From: a virus
Strand: one strand, 5' to 3'
IMG/VR virus record: IMGVR_UViG_3300037010_001749
Location: 21,896-85,895 of that record
Length of the DNA stretch: 64,000 nucleotides
Shown: positions 1-7,982 of the stretch, one piece after another
How the letters are laid out: every line of letters starts with the position of its first letter
How positions within the stretch are numbered: position 1 is the first letter of the stretch
The notes under the pieces: model-generated
Told to the model about the DNA's origin: nothing
Database searches by the model: none
Seen by the model: the letters and a program-made list of their open reading frames with translations, nothing else
Translations under genes and position numbers: made by a program

Positions 1-31
1 TCTTCGCTGCTTTTGCCGCGGTTGGCTTCAC
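1..31 (-). CDS. Start of an unidentified gene, cut by the window edge
   Basis: A GTG start at 29-31 overlaps the TGA stop of the upstream gene (28-30) in a GTGA arrangement, the same coupling used by many genes here. Only ten codons are inside the window (Lys/Ala-rich, beginning MKPTAAKAAK). Function cannot be assigned. Confidence 0.5.
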   Translation of the reverse strand, partial: MKPTAAKAAK

Positions 32-276
32 TCCTCGTCGCCACGGGATTGCTCCTTGCGTTCCCGGATCGTGGCCGAGATGTTGAGATGGATATAGGTG
101 CTCTGCAGTTCGTCCTCGCTGAGGCTCATGACCCGCTGTAGAAGGCGCGCACGCTGCAGCGTGATGACCCCGGCGAGCTCGACGCGAAAGCCCCCTTGCG
201 TCTTGTAGGACAAGACCGCGTGGGCCTGGCCTCTCGGTGCCGAATCCTTCGGTAGCTTTGCTTTCCAGTCGCTCAT
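28..276 (-). CDS. Hypothetical protein, 82 aa
   Basis: An 82-residue charged protein without recognised domain or membrane segment. It starts with ATG at 274-276 a few bases after the zinc-ribbon gene (stop at 284), so both are probably on the leftward replication transcript. The C-terminus is rich in Glu/Arg. I do not recognise the family. Confidence 0.7.
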   Translation of the reverse strand: MSDWKAKLPKDSAPRGQAHAVLSYKTQGGFRVELAGVITLQRARLLQRVMSLSEDELQSTYIHLNISATIRERKEQSRGDEE

Positions 277-283
277 TTGTTCC

Positions 284-601
284 TCAAAAGGGGGTCGTGT
301 CCCCTGTATGTGATTTCAGTCGCAAGCCCAGCCAGGCAACTGCGCCTTCGTCTTCCCCGGCTCGAACTGCTCTGTTGGCCTCGCCTTCAGGGTGCTGGTC
401 ACAGAGGGCTGAGCCCTTTCGGTGTGGCCCCCAGAAGTAGGCCCCGGCACACCTGCAAGGTACGCGATGGATACGCTCAAGATCGAGGTAAAAGCGGTCA
501 TAACCGCAGTCCCGGCACTTGCGTTTTCGCCTGTACCACTGCAGGGAGTGCTTGAAGGTGTTGCGTGTTCTGCATCGGCTGCAGCGGTAGATGTGGGCCA
601 T
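284..601 (-). CDS. Zinc-ribbon protein, 105 aa
   Basis: The N-terminus holds two CxxC knuckles (CSRC near residues 7-10 and CRDC near 30-33) plus further Cys in CRC and a late CDQH, so it probably binds zinc. Such small zinc-ribbon proteins beside HNH genes are common in phages and may act in nucleic-acid binding. Its ATG (599-601) lies inside the HNH reading frame that continues to 316, so the two genes overlap extensively in different frames. Function beyond metal binding is inferred. Confidence 0.65.
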   Translation of the reverse strand: MAHIYRCSRCRTRNTFKHSLQWYRRKRKCRDCGYDRFYLDLERIHRVPCRCAGAYFWGPHRKGSALCDQHPEGEANRAVRAGEDEGAVAWLGLRLKSHTGDTTPF

Positions 602-819
602 AGTGCGGCTTGCTCCATGAAGATATTTCCTTTGGCTAGGTTAGCCGCCATCGGCAGCACTCGCAAGTTGTAGTGAACGTGCAGGCCGCAGACCAGATCG
701 CCTTTGAGCGGGATGATGTGATCCACGCTGTGTAGCGTGCCTGTCTCTTTGGTGAGACGCTTAGCGTCTCTGTAGAGCCTACGGATCAGGGCTTTATCGG
801 CCCAAGGCGGTGTCGCCAT
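316..819 (-). CDS. HNH endonuclease with long overlapping C-terminus
   Basis: From ATG 817-819, preceded by a GAAGGTGAAG Shine-Dalgarno-like stretch, the first ~75 residues are a clear HNH core: HSVDHIIPL, then VCGLHVHYNLRVLP and N..KGN, the usual His-Asp-His plus Asn metal-site pattern. After residue ~75 the frame stays open to 316 but runs over the zinc-ribbon gene, and the composition there looks like a shadow frame, so the natural C-terminus may have been lost by frameshift. It probably nicks or cuts DNA as a homing or packaging-type nuclease. It lies directly downstream of the polymerase gene, a common spot for free-standing HNH genes. Confidence 0.6.
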   Translation of the reverse strand: MATPPWADKALIRRLYRDAKRLTKETGTLHSVDHIIPLKGDLVCGLHVHYNLRVLPMAANLAKGNIFMEQAALWPTSTAAADAEHATPSSTPCSGTGENASAGTAVMTAFTSILSVSIAYLAGVPGPTSGGHTERAQPSVTSTLKARPTEQFEPGKTKAQLPGWACD

Positions 820-913
820 CTTCACCTTCAGCCGGTAGACTTTTCCGCGGAAGTTCCCTCGGCTGATGCGCAGTGGGCACCCAGGCCTGAATAACGGTCC
901 TGGGTGCTGTCCA

Positions 914-3900
914 TCAAGCTGCAGCGATAGCTGTTCTGCTCTTGGCACGAGTCTCTTCCAGCTTTGCCATGCCGTAGGCCACAGCCTCGGCCGTGGGCTG
1001 CTCACCGATCTCGATCTGCTCGCCGAACGACGGGCCAAAGCTGATCGACGACTCGATGGGGATGGCCATGCCGCCATACGGCTGCACCATACAAGCGTGC
1101 ATCTCCTGCAGGAATGGCAGCAGATCTTTGGTCGCCACGCTCCACACGACTTCGTCGTGGATGGGACCGATGAACACGCAGTCGTACTTGAAGATCAGCC
1201 GGCGCTTCCAAGCCGCACCGTAGGCGCGCTTGGTTTGCTCTGCGGCAGACCCCTGTACCTTGAAATTCACAGCCTGGCGTTCAGCCTTGCTGGCCACATA
1301 GCCGTCGCCGCTGTTGAGCGCTGCCTGCAGGTGCCGCACCGCGCCACCCATCGTCCGCACGAAGCCCTTGTTGCTGGCTTCGCTGATGACGTCGTCCTTC
1401 CAAGCCGCAGCCACGGGGAAGGCTTCTTCCTTCGCAGCCACGAAGACTTCAGCGTCCTCCAGCGGGATCAGCAGCGTCTCGGCGACCTTCTTGGCCATTG
1501 CGCCGTACTCGGTCGTGAAGTTGACCTTCTTGCCGTAGACCCGAGAGTCCTTCGCTTCAGTATGCAGCGGGCTGGTCTTGTCTTGACGGGCGGCCTCAAA
1601 GGCCTCGTAGCTCCACTCATGCGCCGGGTACTTCCACTTCGCGATCCCGAGGCCAGTCAGCGAGTGCATGTCGCGCTTGTGCTCGCCAACGTAGCAGGCC
1701 ACCATGGCCGGGTCCTTGCTGTAGTCCGCGATGATGCGGAGTTCCTGCGAGGACTCGTCAAGTGAGGCGATGACCGCATCTGCGTGGTGGGGCACGATCA
1801 CTTCCCGGAACCGGGGAAGCTGACCCTCGATCTTCGGGTGCTTTGGCAGCTGCTGCTTGTTCGGCCCGCTCTCGCTTGACCTCCGGGTATTGGCTTCGCA
1901 CTGGTTCAGCGAAGAATGGAGCTTGCCAGTCTTCCAGTGCAGCAGGCCGGGGTACTTGTTGTAGTACAGGCTGCGCCGAGTCTCGACCATCTGCATCAGC
2001 TTCATCGCATTGAGGGCCTGCTTGTCATCCTCCTTAGCGTCGAACTTCAAGGCCCAATCGATGGCCAGCACGTCGGTCTTGGCCGACCCTTCACGCTGGC
2101 CGGCGGCCTTCATCACGTCCGTTGGCTTGTTACGAATGCGGATAGGCAGGCCCATCACTTCGTACATCAACCGGGCCTTCTGCTGCGGAGACCCACCATT
2201 GAACTTCGGTTCACCCTTGAAGTGGTTCTTGACGTAGGTGTTGAACGCAACCCAGGCCTGTGTCATCGAGCCGTCGTCGTTGTAGGCCGGCAGCTTGTAG
2301 CAGTTCAGAAGCAGCGCCGCCAAGGTGTCTTCCCCTTCAGCCGCCATCAGCGCCGCGAGCTTCTCGGACTTACGCGCCTGGGTGTCCAGGACCTTGTCTG
2401 TCACCAGGCTATAGGCCAGCTTCAGATCCGACGGCGTGCTCTTGGAGTCGAACACCGGGCAGACCGAGCCCTCCCAGCCGCGCTCCATGAGGTATCCACG
2501 TAGGATCGCCCAGGCCTCGTCGTAAGTCTTGTCGTCTTCCTTCGAAAGTTCCCGCATCTTCCCAGCCGAGAAATCAGTGCCCTGCAGGAACCCGGCGGCG
2601 CTCATGTAGGCCGCATCGATCTCTGTCTCGAGGTAGCACTGCCATGTGTGTTCGAGTTCCATCACAAGTCGGTAGAAGACGTGCAGCGCCGCAGTGCAGA
2701 TAGTGTCATCAGCGCCGTAGCTGAAGACCTCCGTTGCTGGCAACTCGTTAATCTTGTAGAGCCGAGTCACGGTGGCCGGGGTGTACGAGGCGGTCTCGCC
2801 GGCAGCGTCAAGTTCCAGCGCCTGCTCTTCGGTGATCTCGTTGTTGCCCGCGTCGTAGTAGGCCGCCGGGATGTTGACCCTGACGAGGCGGCCGCCCTTG
2901 CGCATCTCGTCTTCCGGGCCGGTGCGGCTGCAGGTTTCCTTGTACGTTTGCTGCTTGTATCCCAGGTGGTAGTCAGAGCGGAACTTGAGCCCGTTCTTCA
3001 GGTTCTCGTCCACGTAGGACGCTTCAATCTTGGTATCGAGGCAGTTGGTCAGAAAGCCGTCGGCGCCGTTGTCCTCCTGCTGCGCGGACCACTCCTGGTA
3101 CAGCACCGTGAGTTCGAAGCTCAGGTTCTGGATCACCTTCTCGGGCTTGATCTGGGCAATCAGCTGCCGCACAGCTTCGCTGGGCACGTTGCGGGTCTCA
3201 GCGTGGTCCACACTGATGTAGACCGTGTACTGCAGGTTGTCCCCGAACGTGAGGCTCAAGCCTGTCAGCGTGCTGCCCAGGACGTCGACGCCGTCCGGGT
3301 CTGGCGGCTGCTGGTTCTGCAGCCACTCATCGGACTCGGGCGGAGTCGATGTCTCGATGTCCAGTGCCACGAACGGTGAGCGCTGGCACTGCTGCAAGCA
3401 GAAGTCGCGCTGGGCTTCCCAGTTGTCCGTAGTCACGAGCCAGGACTGGCCGGCGTAGCGCTCCAAGCGCTCGTCGGTCACGCCGCGCACGAAGGTCTTC
3501 ACCTTACCTGGGCGCCACTTCAGCTGGAAGCTCCGGCTATTGACCCACTCCGGGTGCAGCGATGCGAGCTTGAAGCTCTGCATCGTGCGCTCGGCGTTCT
3601 TGCAGATCAGCGCGATGGCCTTGTCTTCCTCGGCCTGGGCAAACAACGGGCCCAGCGAGCCGGCCTGCATCAAGTCCAGCAGGTGCTGCAGGCCTTCGTT
3701 GTCATACACCAGGCGGAAGCCGTCCCAGGTCTTCTCACCGAAGCCCGGGCAGCCTGGGATGTTGTCGCTGTCATCACCCACAAGCGACTTGTAGACGGTA
3801 ATGAGGTGGAAGGGAAAATCGCCGTACTTGTTGTGATTGACCTTTCCGTTGATCCACACGTGGACCTTGGCACCCTGCTCGTTCGTGCCCACCAACGCTG

Positions 3901-4345
3901 CCATGTCGTTGTCGTGGGTGGCGATCAGGATGTCACGCTCGGAGTGCTTAGCTAAGTAGGCCAGCACGTCGTCGCCTTCGACCGTGTCCTGACTCACCGC
4001 AGTGGCGCCCACGTCACGCCAGGTCTGCTCGAGCATGCCCAGCATCTTCTGGAACTCGGCGTAGGCTTCGGGCGGCCGCGCATCGCGCTTACCCTTGTAC
4101 TTCGGGTCAATGGCCAGCCGGCGACGCTTGCTGTTCTGGCCTTCGAAGACCAGGATGCATTCGTGGGGCGTAGCGCCTGCCGCCTTCATCGCACCCAGCA
4201 TCGAGTTCATGGTGTTCTCGTAGCCATACGGTGCGGTGTTGATGTGGACTTCTTTCTCTTCGTGGAGAACCTTGTAGCCCTCCTTGTCTTTCGAGACCAG
4301 GAGGCCATTCCAGCCGAAGCTGGACATATCAAATGCGAGTTGCAT
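914..4345 (-). CDS. polA: DNA polymerase I with 5'-3' exonuclease, 3'-5' exonuclease and polymerase domains
   Basis: 1143 residues replicating phage DNA. Residues ~1-290 are a FEN/5'-nuclease domain, with VEGDDV near 122-127 and GDDSDNIPG near 190-198. Residues ~320-560 are a DEDD proofreading domain: D329/E331 in DIE, N407..E411 where Pol I normally has Asp424, and YGADD at 543-547. Residues ~700-1120 are the family A polymerase: motif A DESSQELR (863-870), O-helix R935/K939/F943/Y947, motif C HDE (1063-1065). All classical catalytic positions are present except the Asp-to-Glu change in Exo II. Phage family A polymerases more often lack a fused 5'-nuclease, so the full cellular-type architecture is notable. 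ATG at 4343-4345 directly follows the diphosphohydrolase gene. Confidence 0.96.
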   Translation of the reverse strand: MQLAFDMSSFGWNGLLVSKDKEGYKVLHEEKEVHINTAPYGYENTMNSMLGAMKAAGATPHECILVFEGQNSKRRRLAIDPKYKGKRDARPPEAYAEFQKMLGMLEQTWRDVGATAVSQDTVEGDDVLAYLAKHSERDILIATHDNDMAALVGTNEQGAKVHVWINGKVNHNKYGDFPFHLITVYKSLVGDDSDNIPGCPGFGEKTWDGFRLVYDNEGLQHLLDLMQAGSLGPLFAQAEEDKAIALICKNAERTMQSFKLASLHPEWVNSRSFQLKWRPGKVKTFVRGVTDERLERYAGQSWLVTTDNWEAQRDFCLQQCQRSPFVALDIETSTPPESDEWLQNQQPPDPDGVDVLGSTLTGLSLTFGDNLQYTVYISVDHAETRNVPSEAVRQLIAQIKPEKVIQNLSFELTVLYQEWSAQQEDNGADGFLTNCLDTKIEASYVDENLKNGLKFRSDYHLGYKQQTYKETCSRTGPEDEMRKGGRLVRVNIPAAYYDAGNNEITEEQALELDAAGETASYTPATVTRLYKINELPATEVFSYGADDTICTAALHVFYRLVMELEHTWQCYLETEIDAAYMSAAGFLQGTDFSAGKMRELSKEDDKTYDEAWAILRGYLMERGWEGSVCPVFDSKSTPSDLKLAYSLVTDKVLDTQARKSEKLAALMAAEGEDTLAALLLNCYKLPAYNDDGSMTQAWVAFNTYVKNHFKGEPKFNGGSPQQKARLMYEVMGLPIRIRNKPTDVMKAAGQREGSAKTDVLAIDWALKFDAKEDDKQALNAMKLMQMVETRRSLYYNKYPGLLHWKTGKLHSSLNQCEANTRRSSESGPNKQQLPKHPKIEGQLPRFREVIVPHHADAVIASLDESSQELRIIADYSKDPAMVACYVGEHKRDMHSLTGLGIAKWKYPAHEWSYEAFEAARQDKTSPLHTEAKDSRVYGKKVNFTTEYGAMAKKVAETLLIPLEDAEVFVAAKEEAFPVAAAWKDDVISEASNKGFVRTMGGAVRHLQAALNSGDGYVASKAERQAVNFKVQGSAAEQTKRAYGAAWKRRLIFKYDCVFIGPIHDEVVWSVATKDLLPFLQEMHACMVQPYGGMAIPIESSISFGPSFGEQIEIGEQPTAEAVAYGMAKLEETRAKSRTAIAAA

Positions 4346-4780
4346 TTACTTGTTGTCCTTGATCGTGTAGTGGTGCGGCTGCTTGCCCTTGTGCAGCTCG
4401 AGGATGGCCGCCGCCTGGCTGTTCAACTCGGCAAGTTCAAAAGAGACGCCGTTCATCGGACGGTCGTCAACCATGTTCCCCTGCAGCATAGAGTCGCGCA
4501 GCACCATGAGGCTTGCGATGGCCTTGTCCAGGTGGTGCATGCCGCTGTCAGGGTCGATGTCTTGGCCTTCCCACCATGGGACGATGTGCCGGGCGACCGT
4601 AGCGTCGAAGTAGACCGAGGCTCGAACGCCGGCGCCGCGGTAGTTGTGCCGGCCGTACTTCGCAGCGCCTTCGAGCATGGCCAGGCCTATGCGCCACAGC
4701 ACACGCATAGGCAGGGTAGAGAAGGGCACCTTGGCAGTGCCAATGGCGTCCTTCGGGTTGGTCTCTTTACGCTCGCCCAT
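4346..4780 (-). CDS. dATP/dGTP diphosphohydrolase-like protein (DUF5664 type)
   Basis: 144 residues with the hallmark run of the phage dGTP-diphosphohydrolase N-terminal family (MazZ relatives): ETNPKDAIG, LAMLEGAAKYGRHNYR, GVRASVYFDA, RHIVPWWEG, DPDSGMHHLDKAIASL, DDRP. Characterised members remove pyrophosphate from dGTP or dATP and shape the phage nucleotide pool; MazZ takes part in 2-aminoadenine synthesis. Here it abuts the polymerase gene with no gap and overlaps the upstream gene by 14 nt. I saw no PurZ-like gene in the window, so a role in base replacement is not supported by this window alone. Confidence 0.8.
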   Translation of the reverse strand: MGERKETNPKDAIGTAKVPFSTLPMRVLWRIGLAMLEGAAKYGRHNYRGAGVRASVYFDATVARHIVPWWEGQDIDPDSGMHHLDKAIASLMVLRDSMLQGNMVDDRPMNGVSFELAELNSQAAAILELHKGKQPHHYTIKDNK

Positions 4781-5792
4781 TCTCAGCCTTGTTGATCTCG
4801 AATTTGAGTGTGTTGACGATCCGGCTTTCCACTCGGCGACTCAGCACCGCAGGCAGTATCCGACGTGGGTCGTAGACCCGTTTGGCAAAGTCTTCCAGGC
4901 GCATGTGAGTCGGCACCAGGATCTCCACGAGCATCGAGACTTTGAGGCGATCCACGTACTGCCAGTCCTCCATAACGCCCAAGGCCTCCTTGAACGCCGC
5001 CACCCGCGCCTTGCGCTTGAAGGCCTCGACTGACATGCGCTCCACCGCTTGCACAAGCTCCTTGCATAGCTGACCGTCAGACAAGATACGCAGCGTCTGC
5101 AGCGCGTAGTCCACACCTTCGAACTCTGGAAACTTCTCCAGGTTCTCGTGCAGCACGGAGCGCAGCCTGGCGATGAGGTCGTAGTGGCAAGTCATGGAGA
5201 TGATGCCCCGGGGCATCTCCAGCATGCCTGCCACAGCGTTGGAGCAGTCAGCGTCCCAGGCCTCGGCGTACACCGAAGGGAAGCCGGAGACGACACCGAT
5301 CTGGCCCCACTGAGTCTCAGCGTAGTAGTTGCTTGCGTCTTCGACGAAACCTATGATGCCGGCACAGGAGGTGCGGAATACCCGGGCCACTTCCATGGCA
5401 AACATGGCGCCAGTTGCGTGCGTGCCTACCGGCCAGTCCTCGGGTAGCGGAAACGCCATCTTGCGCTCGCCAACCGGGACCTTCTGAAAGACCAGGGCCA
5501 TGCCGCGGTGGCCATCCAATGTGCTGAACTCTTCCGGAGCAAAGCGAAGAAGCTCCAGGCCTCGACGGTAGAAGGCGTGGAGTTCCTCAGCGTTAAGGGG
5601 CAACGGATAGTCCAGGTACTCGTGCAGAGGTACGCCCAGAAGCATCTGCGGGGCCTTCAGCGGTGGGGCCTGCCAGGGCAGGTCCGTGATGCTGATAGGC
5701 CCCTGCAACAAGTCCGCTGGGCTATAGCCAGCGTTGCTGAAGGAGGTGGCTATGGCCTCCGACAGTACGCGGGTTCTATTGAGCCTGGCCAT
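4767..5792 (-). CDS. Unidentified 341-aa protein in nucleotide/replication cluster
   Basis: A soluble, mixed alpha/beta-looking protein of 341 residues without a motif I can name. It overlaps the MazG-like gene by 17 nt upstream and the diphosphohydrolase by 14 nt downstream, so the four genes from polymerase to MazG are translationally linked. The context suggests nucleotide metabolism or replication. It does not show the GDEGKG signature expected of adenylosuccinate-synthetase-like PurZ. Confidence 0.75.
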   Translation of the reverse strand: MARLNRTRVLSEAIATSFSNAGYSPADLLQGPISITDLPWQAPPLKAPQMLLGVPLHEYLDYPLPLNAEELHAFYRRGLELLRFAPEEFSTLDGHRGMALVFQKVPVGERKMAFPLPEDWPVGTHATGAMFAMEVARVFRTSCAGIIGFVEDASNYYAETQWGQIGVVSGFPSVYAEAWDADCSNAVAGMLEMPRGIISMTCHYDLIARLRSVLHENLEKFPEFEGVDYALQTLRILSDGQLCKELVQAVERMSVEAFKRKARVAAFKEALGVMEDWQYVDRLKVSMLVEILVPTHMRLEDFAKRVYDPRRILPAVLSRRVESRIVNTLKFEINKAENGRA

Positions 5793-6378
5793 TCCCCGCG
5801 CCCGCCTCCAGAACCGTCCGCTCGTTGGTCAGATCGCGGTCCAGCGTGGCCTGCAGGTCGAAGACCGCGCCACCGTTGCGCGCCGCGAGCTTGGCGTCGT
5901 TGACCATCAAGCACTGGCGCATAGTGAAGCCATGGCGCTGCAGCAAGACAACCAGGAGCAGCATGCTCGCTTCGAGGCCTTCCAGCAGGTCGTAGTCACT
6001 GATACCCAGTTCAGCCTGGGCTGACACAGCGGCCAGCCCGGTGTTGAGTAACTTCACCAACCGCGGGCCAGCGTATTCGGCCTCTCTGGCCTCGGCTTTC
6101 GCCAGAGACTTCATGGCCTTCTCGACCCAAGAGTCCAGCTTGCTCATGCTGATTTCTCGCTCGTCGCAGAGCAATGTGAAGTACCACAGCACGTCGCCGA
6201 TCTCTTCGAGAAGGTTGACGGCGTCGAACGGCCGGCCGTAGGCCAGGCAGCGCTTGTAGATATTGGCGATCTCTCCGGACTCGGAGATGATGCCCAGTTG
6301 GGCGTGCTCGATCTGGGCGTCATGATCCAACTTTGCCGCGCGATTCCGCACAGTCACAAGGTATTCGGTGAAGTTCAT
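5776..6378 (-). CDS. MazG-like nucleotide pyrophosphohydrolase
   Basis: The N-terminal third has the all-alpha NTP-PPase signature: E33-S-G-E36 followed after about 22 residues by LLEEIGD (E58/E59, D62), the EXXE...EXXD magnesium site. The family hydrolyses (d)NTPs or ppGpp-like molecules to monophosphate and PPi. At 200 residues it is longer than minimal MazG domains; the C-terminal half is helical and of unknown role. It lies between the 341-aa gene (overlap) and the exonuclease gene (TGAATG junction). Confidence 0.82.
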   Translation of the reverse strand: MNFTEYLVTVRNRAAKLDHDAQIEHAQLGIISESGEIANIYKRCLAYGRPFDAVNLLEEIGDVLWYFTLLCDEREISMSKLDSWVEKAMKSLAKAEAREAEYAGPRLVKLLNTGLAAVSAQAELGISDYDLLEGLEASMLLLVVLLQRHGFTMRQCLMVNDAKLAARNGGAVFDLQATLDRDLTNERTVLEAGAGNGQAQ

Positions 6379-7047
6379 TCAGATCTCCGCAGCGCGAAGC
6401 TGCATGAGTGAGTAGCGAAGGTCGTCGTCGATGCTGGCTTCCAGCAGTAGCCATGTGCGGTACTGCCTCGGCAGGCTCTCCAGTGGCCGGTCTTTGTGCT
6501 CGCCGAAGGGCATGGTATAGATCGTGTGGCGCGGCACGTTGAGCAGCGACAGCAAGTCGCGGCCGTCAAGCCTGAGCATCTGGCGCAAGCAGGCCTGCAC
6601 CGTCAGCACGTCGTCCATGGCCCTGTGGGCGGATCCCGGGTCCACACCGAAATGCGTGGCCATCGTGCCCAGCCGGTGGTTCTCCAGCGCCGGCAGCAAC
6701 CGGCGAACGTGCTGCAAGGTGCAGAAGGTTCGCTCGATGTTCAGTATCGGCGCGAAGAACGGCTTGTCGAACTTGACGTTGTGCGCGATGAAGGTGCAAG
6801 GATCCTCGATCCTGCCGCCCATCACGACCGAGACGTACTCTTCGATCGTCGGCTCGGTCAGCACGTGGTGGTCGTGTATCCCATGGATCTCCGTGGCCCC
6901 CGGAGAGATGGGCATCTCCGGGTCGATCAGGGATTGCCAGGACCGCAAGGTGTCCAGGCTGTAGGGGTCGATCTCAATGAAAGCGACCTCCACCGCTTTC
7001 GCTTTGTGGAGGCCGGTCGTTTCGGTATCACCGATGAAGTAGCGCAT
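6379..7047 (-). CDS. DnaQ-like 3'-5' exonuclease with C-terminal DUF3820-like domain
   Basis: 222 residues from ATG 7045-7047 (Shine-Dalgarno GGAG eight bases upstream). ExoI GDTETTG gives D7/E9, ExoII is FIAHNVKFDKPFF, and ExoIII HRAMDDV supplies the His/Asp pair of DEDDh exonucleases. After residue ~170 comes TMPFGEHKDRPL...PRQYRTWLL, a DUF3820-type tail often fused to phage exonucleases. It probably trims DNA 3' ends or acts in host DNA turnover. An upstream in-frame extension to 7410 is a shadow of the neighbouring gene. Confidence 0.88.
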   Translation of the reverse strand: MRYFIGDTETTGLHKAKAVEVAFIEIDPYSLDTLRSWQSLIDPEMPISPGATEIHGIHDHHVLTEPTIEEYVSVVMGGRIEDPCTFIAHNVKFDKPFFAPILNIERTFCTLQHVRRLLPALENHRLGTMATHFGVDPGSAHRAMDDVLTVQACLRQMLRLDGRDLLSLLNVPRHTIYTMPFGEHKDRPLESLPRQYRTWLLLEASIDDDLRYSLMQLRAAEI

Positions 7048-7085
7048 AACGCTCCAGAAGGAGGAGCCCCGTAGGGCCCCTTGGC

Positions 7086-7904
7086 TTAGGTTGCTGCCGG
7101 GGTGCGGGTGAATACCAAGGCGGTGTAGTCCTTGTTGGCCTTCTTCTGCGTCTCGGCCGAGCAGGTGGCCCGGATGAAGCGCAGCTGGTCGAGCATCATG
7201 CGCTCCTTGGCCACGTCGAACGCCGACTGGTTCGTATAGCGCTCGAAGTTGGAGCGCGTCGTCGGCGGGACGTCGATCTGGAATAGTTCGCCCTCGTCCA
7301 CGTCTGCGTCCTTGTCGCAGTCCAGCAGAGAGACCACCAGGACCATGCGCTGGCTCAGGCGCGCATCCGGGTAATCGAGCTTCTTCAGGTTGGCGATGTA
7401 CTCGGAGCACAGTTCGCCGGAGCCCTTGACGTGCACACCGTCGTCGGAGTAGCGGGCCAGGTCGCGGGCTTCGTCGGTGTCCTTGCCCGGGGAGATCATC
7501 CAGTTGTCCTGGTAGGACAGCAGTTCGAAGTCGATCCAGTCACCGAAGGTGCGCTTGCCGTCAGCGGTCTTGATCTTGCCGCTGTTGAACTTCAGGCGCA
7601 CCAGCGTGTCCCAGTCGACGCGCAAAGCGTCCTTGATGGAACTGATGGCGGCCTTGACCTCGGCGATGCGGGCCACTGCGCTGTTGGTCGGCATGACCAG
7701 GCCGGTGCTGGTGGGCTTCGCCACCAGGCTGGAAGCGGCGGGAGCCGCCGCCGAAGCAGGAGCGGCGGCAGGTGCCGCGGCGGGAGCGGGAGCCGAGGCT
7801 TGAGCCTCGGCCGGGGCTGAGGCCACACCAACAGCAGGGGCAGATGCGTCAGGGCTCGGCTCGAAAGGAGCGGAGGCGGCGGAGGCGCGGCGTGTGAGTG
7901 CCAT
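7086..7904 (-). CDS. Replication-module protein with Ala/Pro-rich N-terminal linker
   Basis: 272 residues. The first ~70 are a low-complexity Ala/Pro/Ser tract and the rest is a compact domain with FGDWIDFELLSYQDNWMISPG and CSEYIANLKKLDYPDAR. The position between primase-helicase and exonuclease, plus the aromatic-rich domain, would suit a single-stranded-DNA-binding or recombination accessory protein, but I do not recognise a family and this is inference. A 78-bp gap with an 8-bp hairpin separates it from the primase-helicase gene. Confidence 0.75.
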   Translation of the reverse strand: MALTRRASAASAPFEPSPDASAPAVGVASAPAEAQASAPAPAAAPAAAPASAAAPAASSLVAKPTSTGLVMPTNSAVARIAEVKAAISSIKDALRVDWDTLVRLKFNSGKIKTADGKRTFGDWIDFELLSYQDNWMISPGKDTDEARDLARYSDDGVHVKGSGELCSEYIANLKKLDYPDARLSQRMVLVVSLLDCDKDADVDEGELFQIDVPPTTRSNFERYTNQSAFDVAKERMMLDQLRFIRATCSAETQKKANKDYTALVFTRTPAAT

Positions 7905-7946
7905 GTGAGTTTGCTTTCGTTACGATCAATGTTGACGTTGAGATGG

Positions 7947-7965
7947 CCTACCTGACCCAGGTAGG
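7947..7965. other. Short hairpin between primase-helicase and next gene
   Basis: Perfect 8-bp inverted repeat CCTACCTG / CAGGTAGG with a 3-nt loop in the 7905-7982 gap. It could be a processing or attenuation element for the leftward transcript; no T-run follows, so it is not a classical terminator. Confidence 0.4.
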
Positions 7966-7982
7966 AGATTGCGATTATGTCA

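Noticed and set aside
866-1765. Plus-strand 299-aa open frame
   Set aside because: Antisense to the polymerase domain whose motifs are intact.
4346-5792. PurZ (2-aminoadenine synthesis) gene
   Set aside because: The 341-aa protein lacks the adenylosuccinate-synthetase signature, so a Z-genome was not called.
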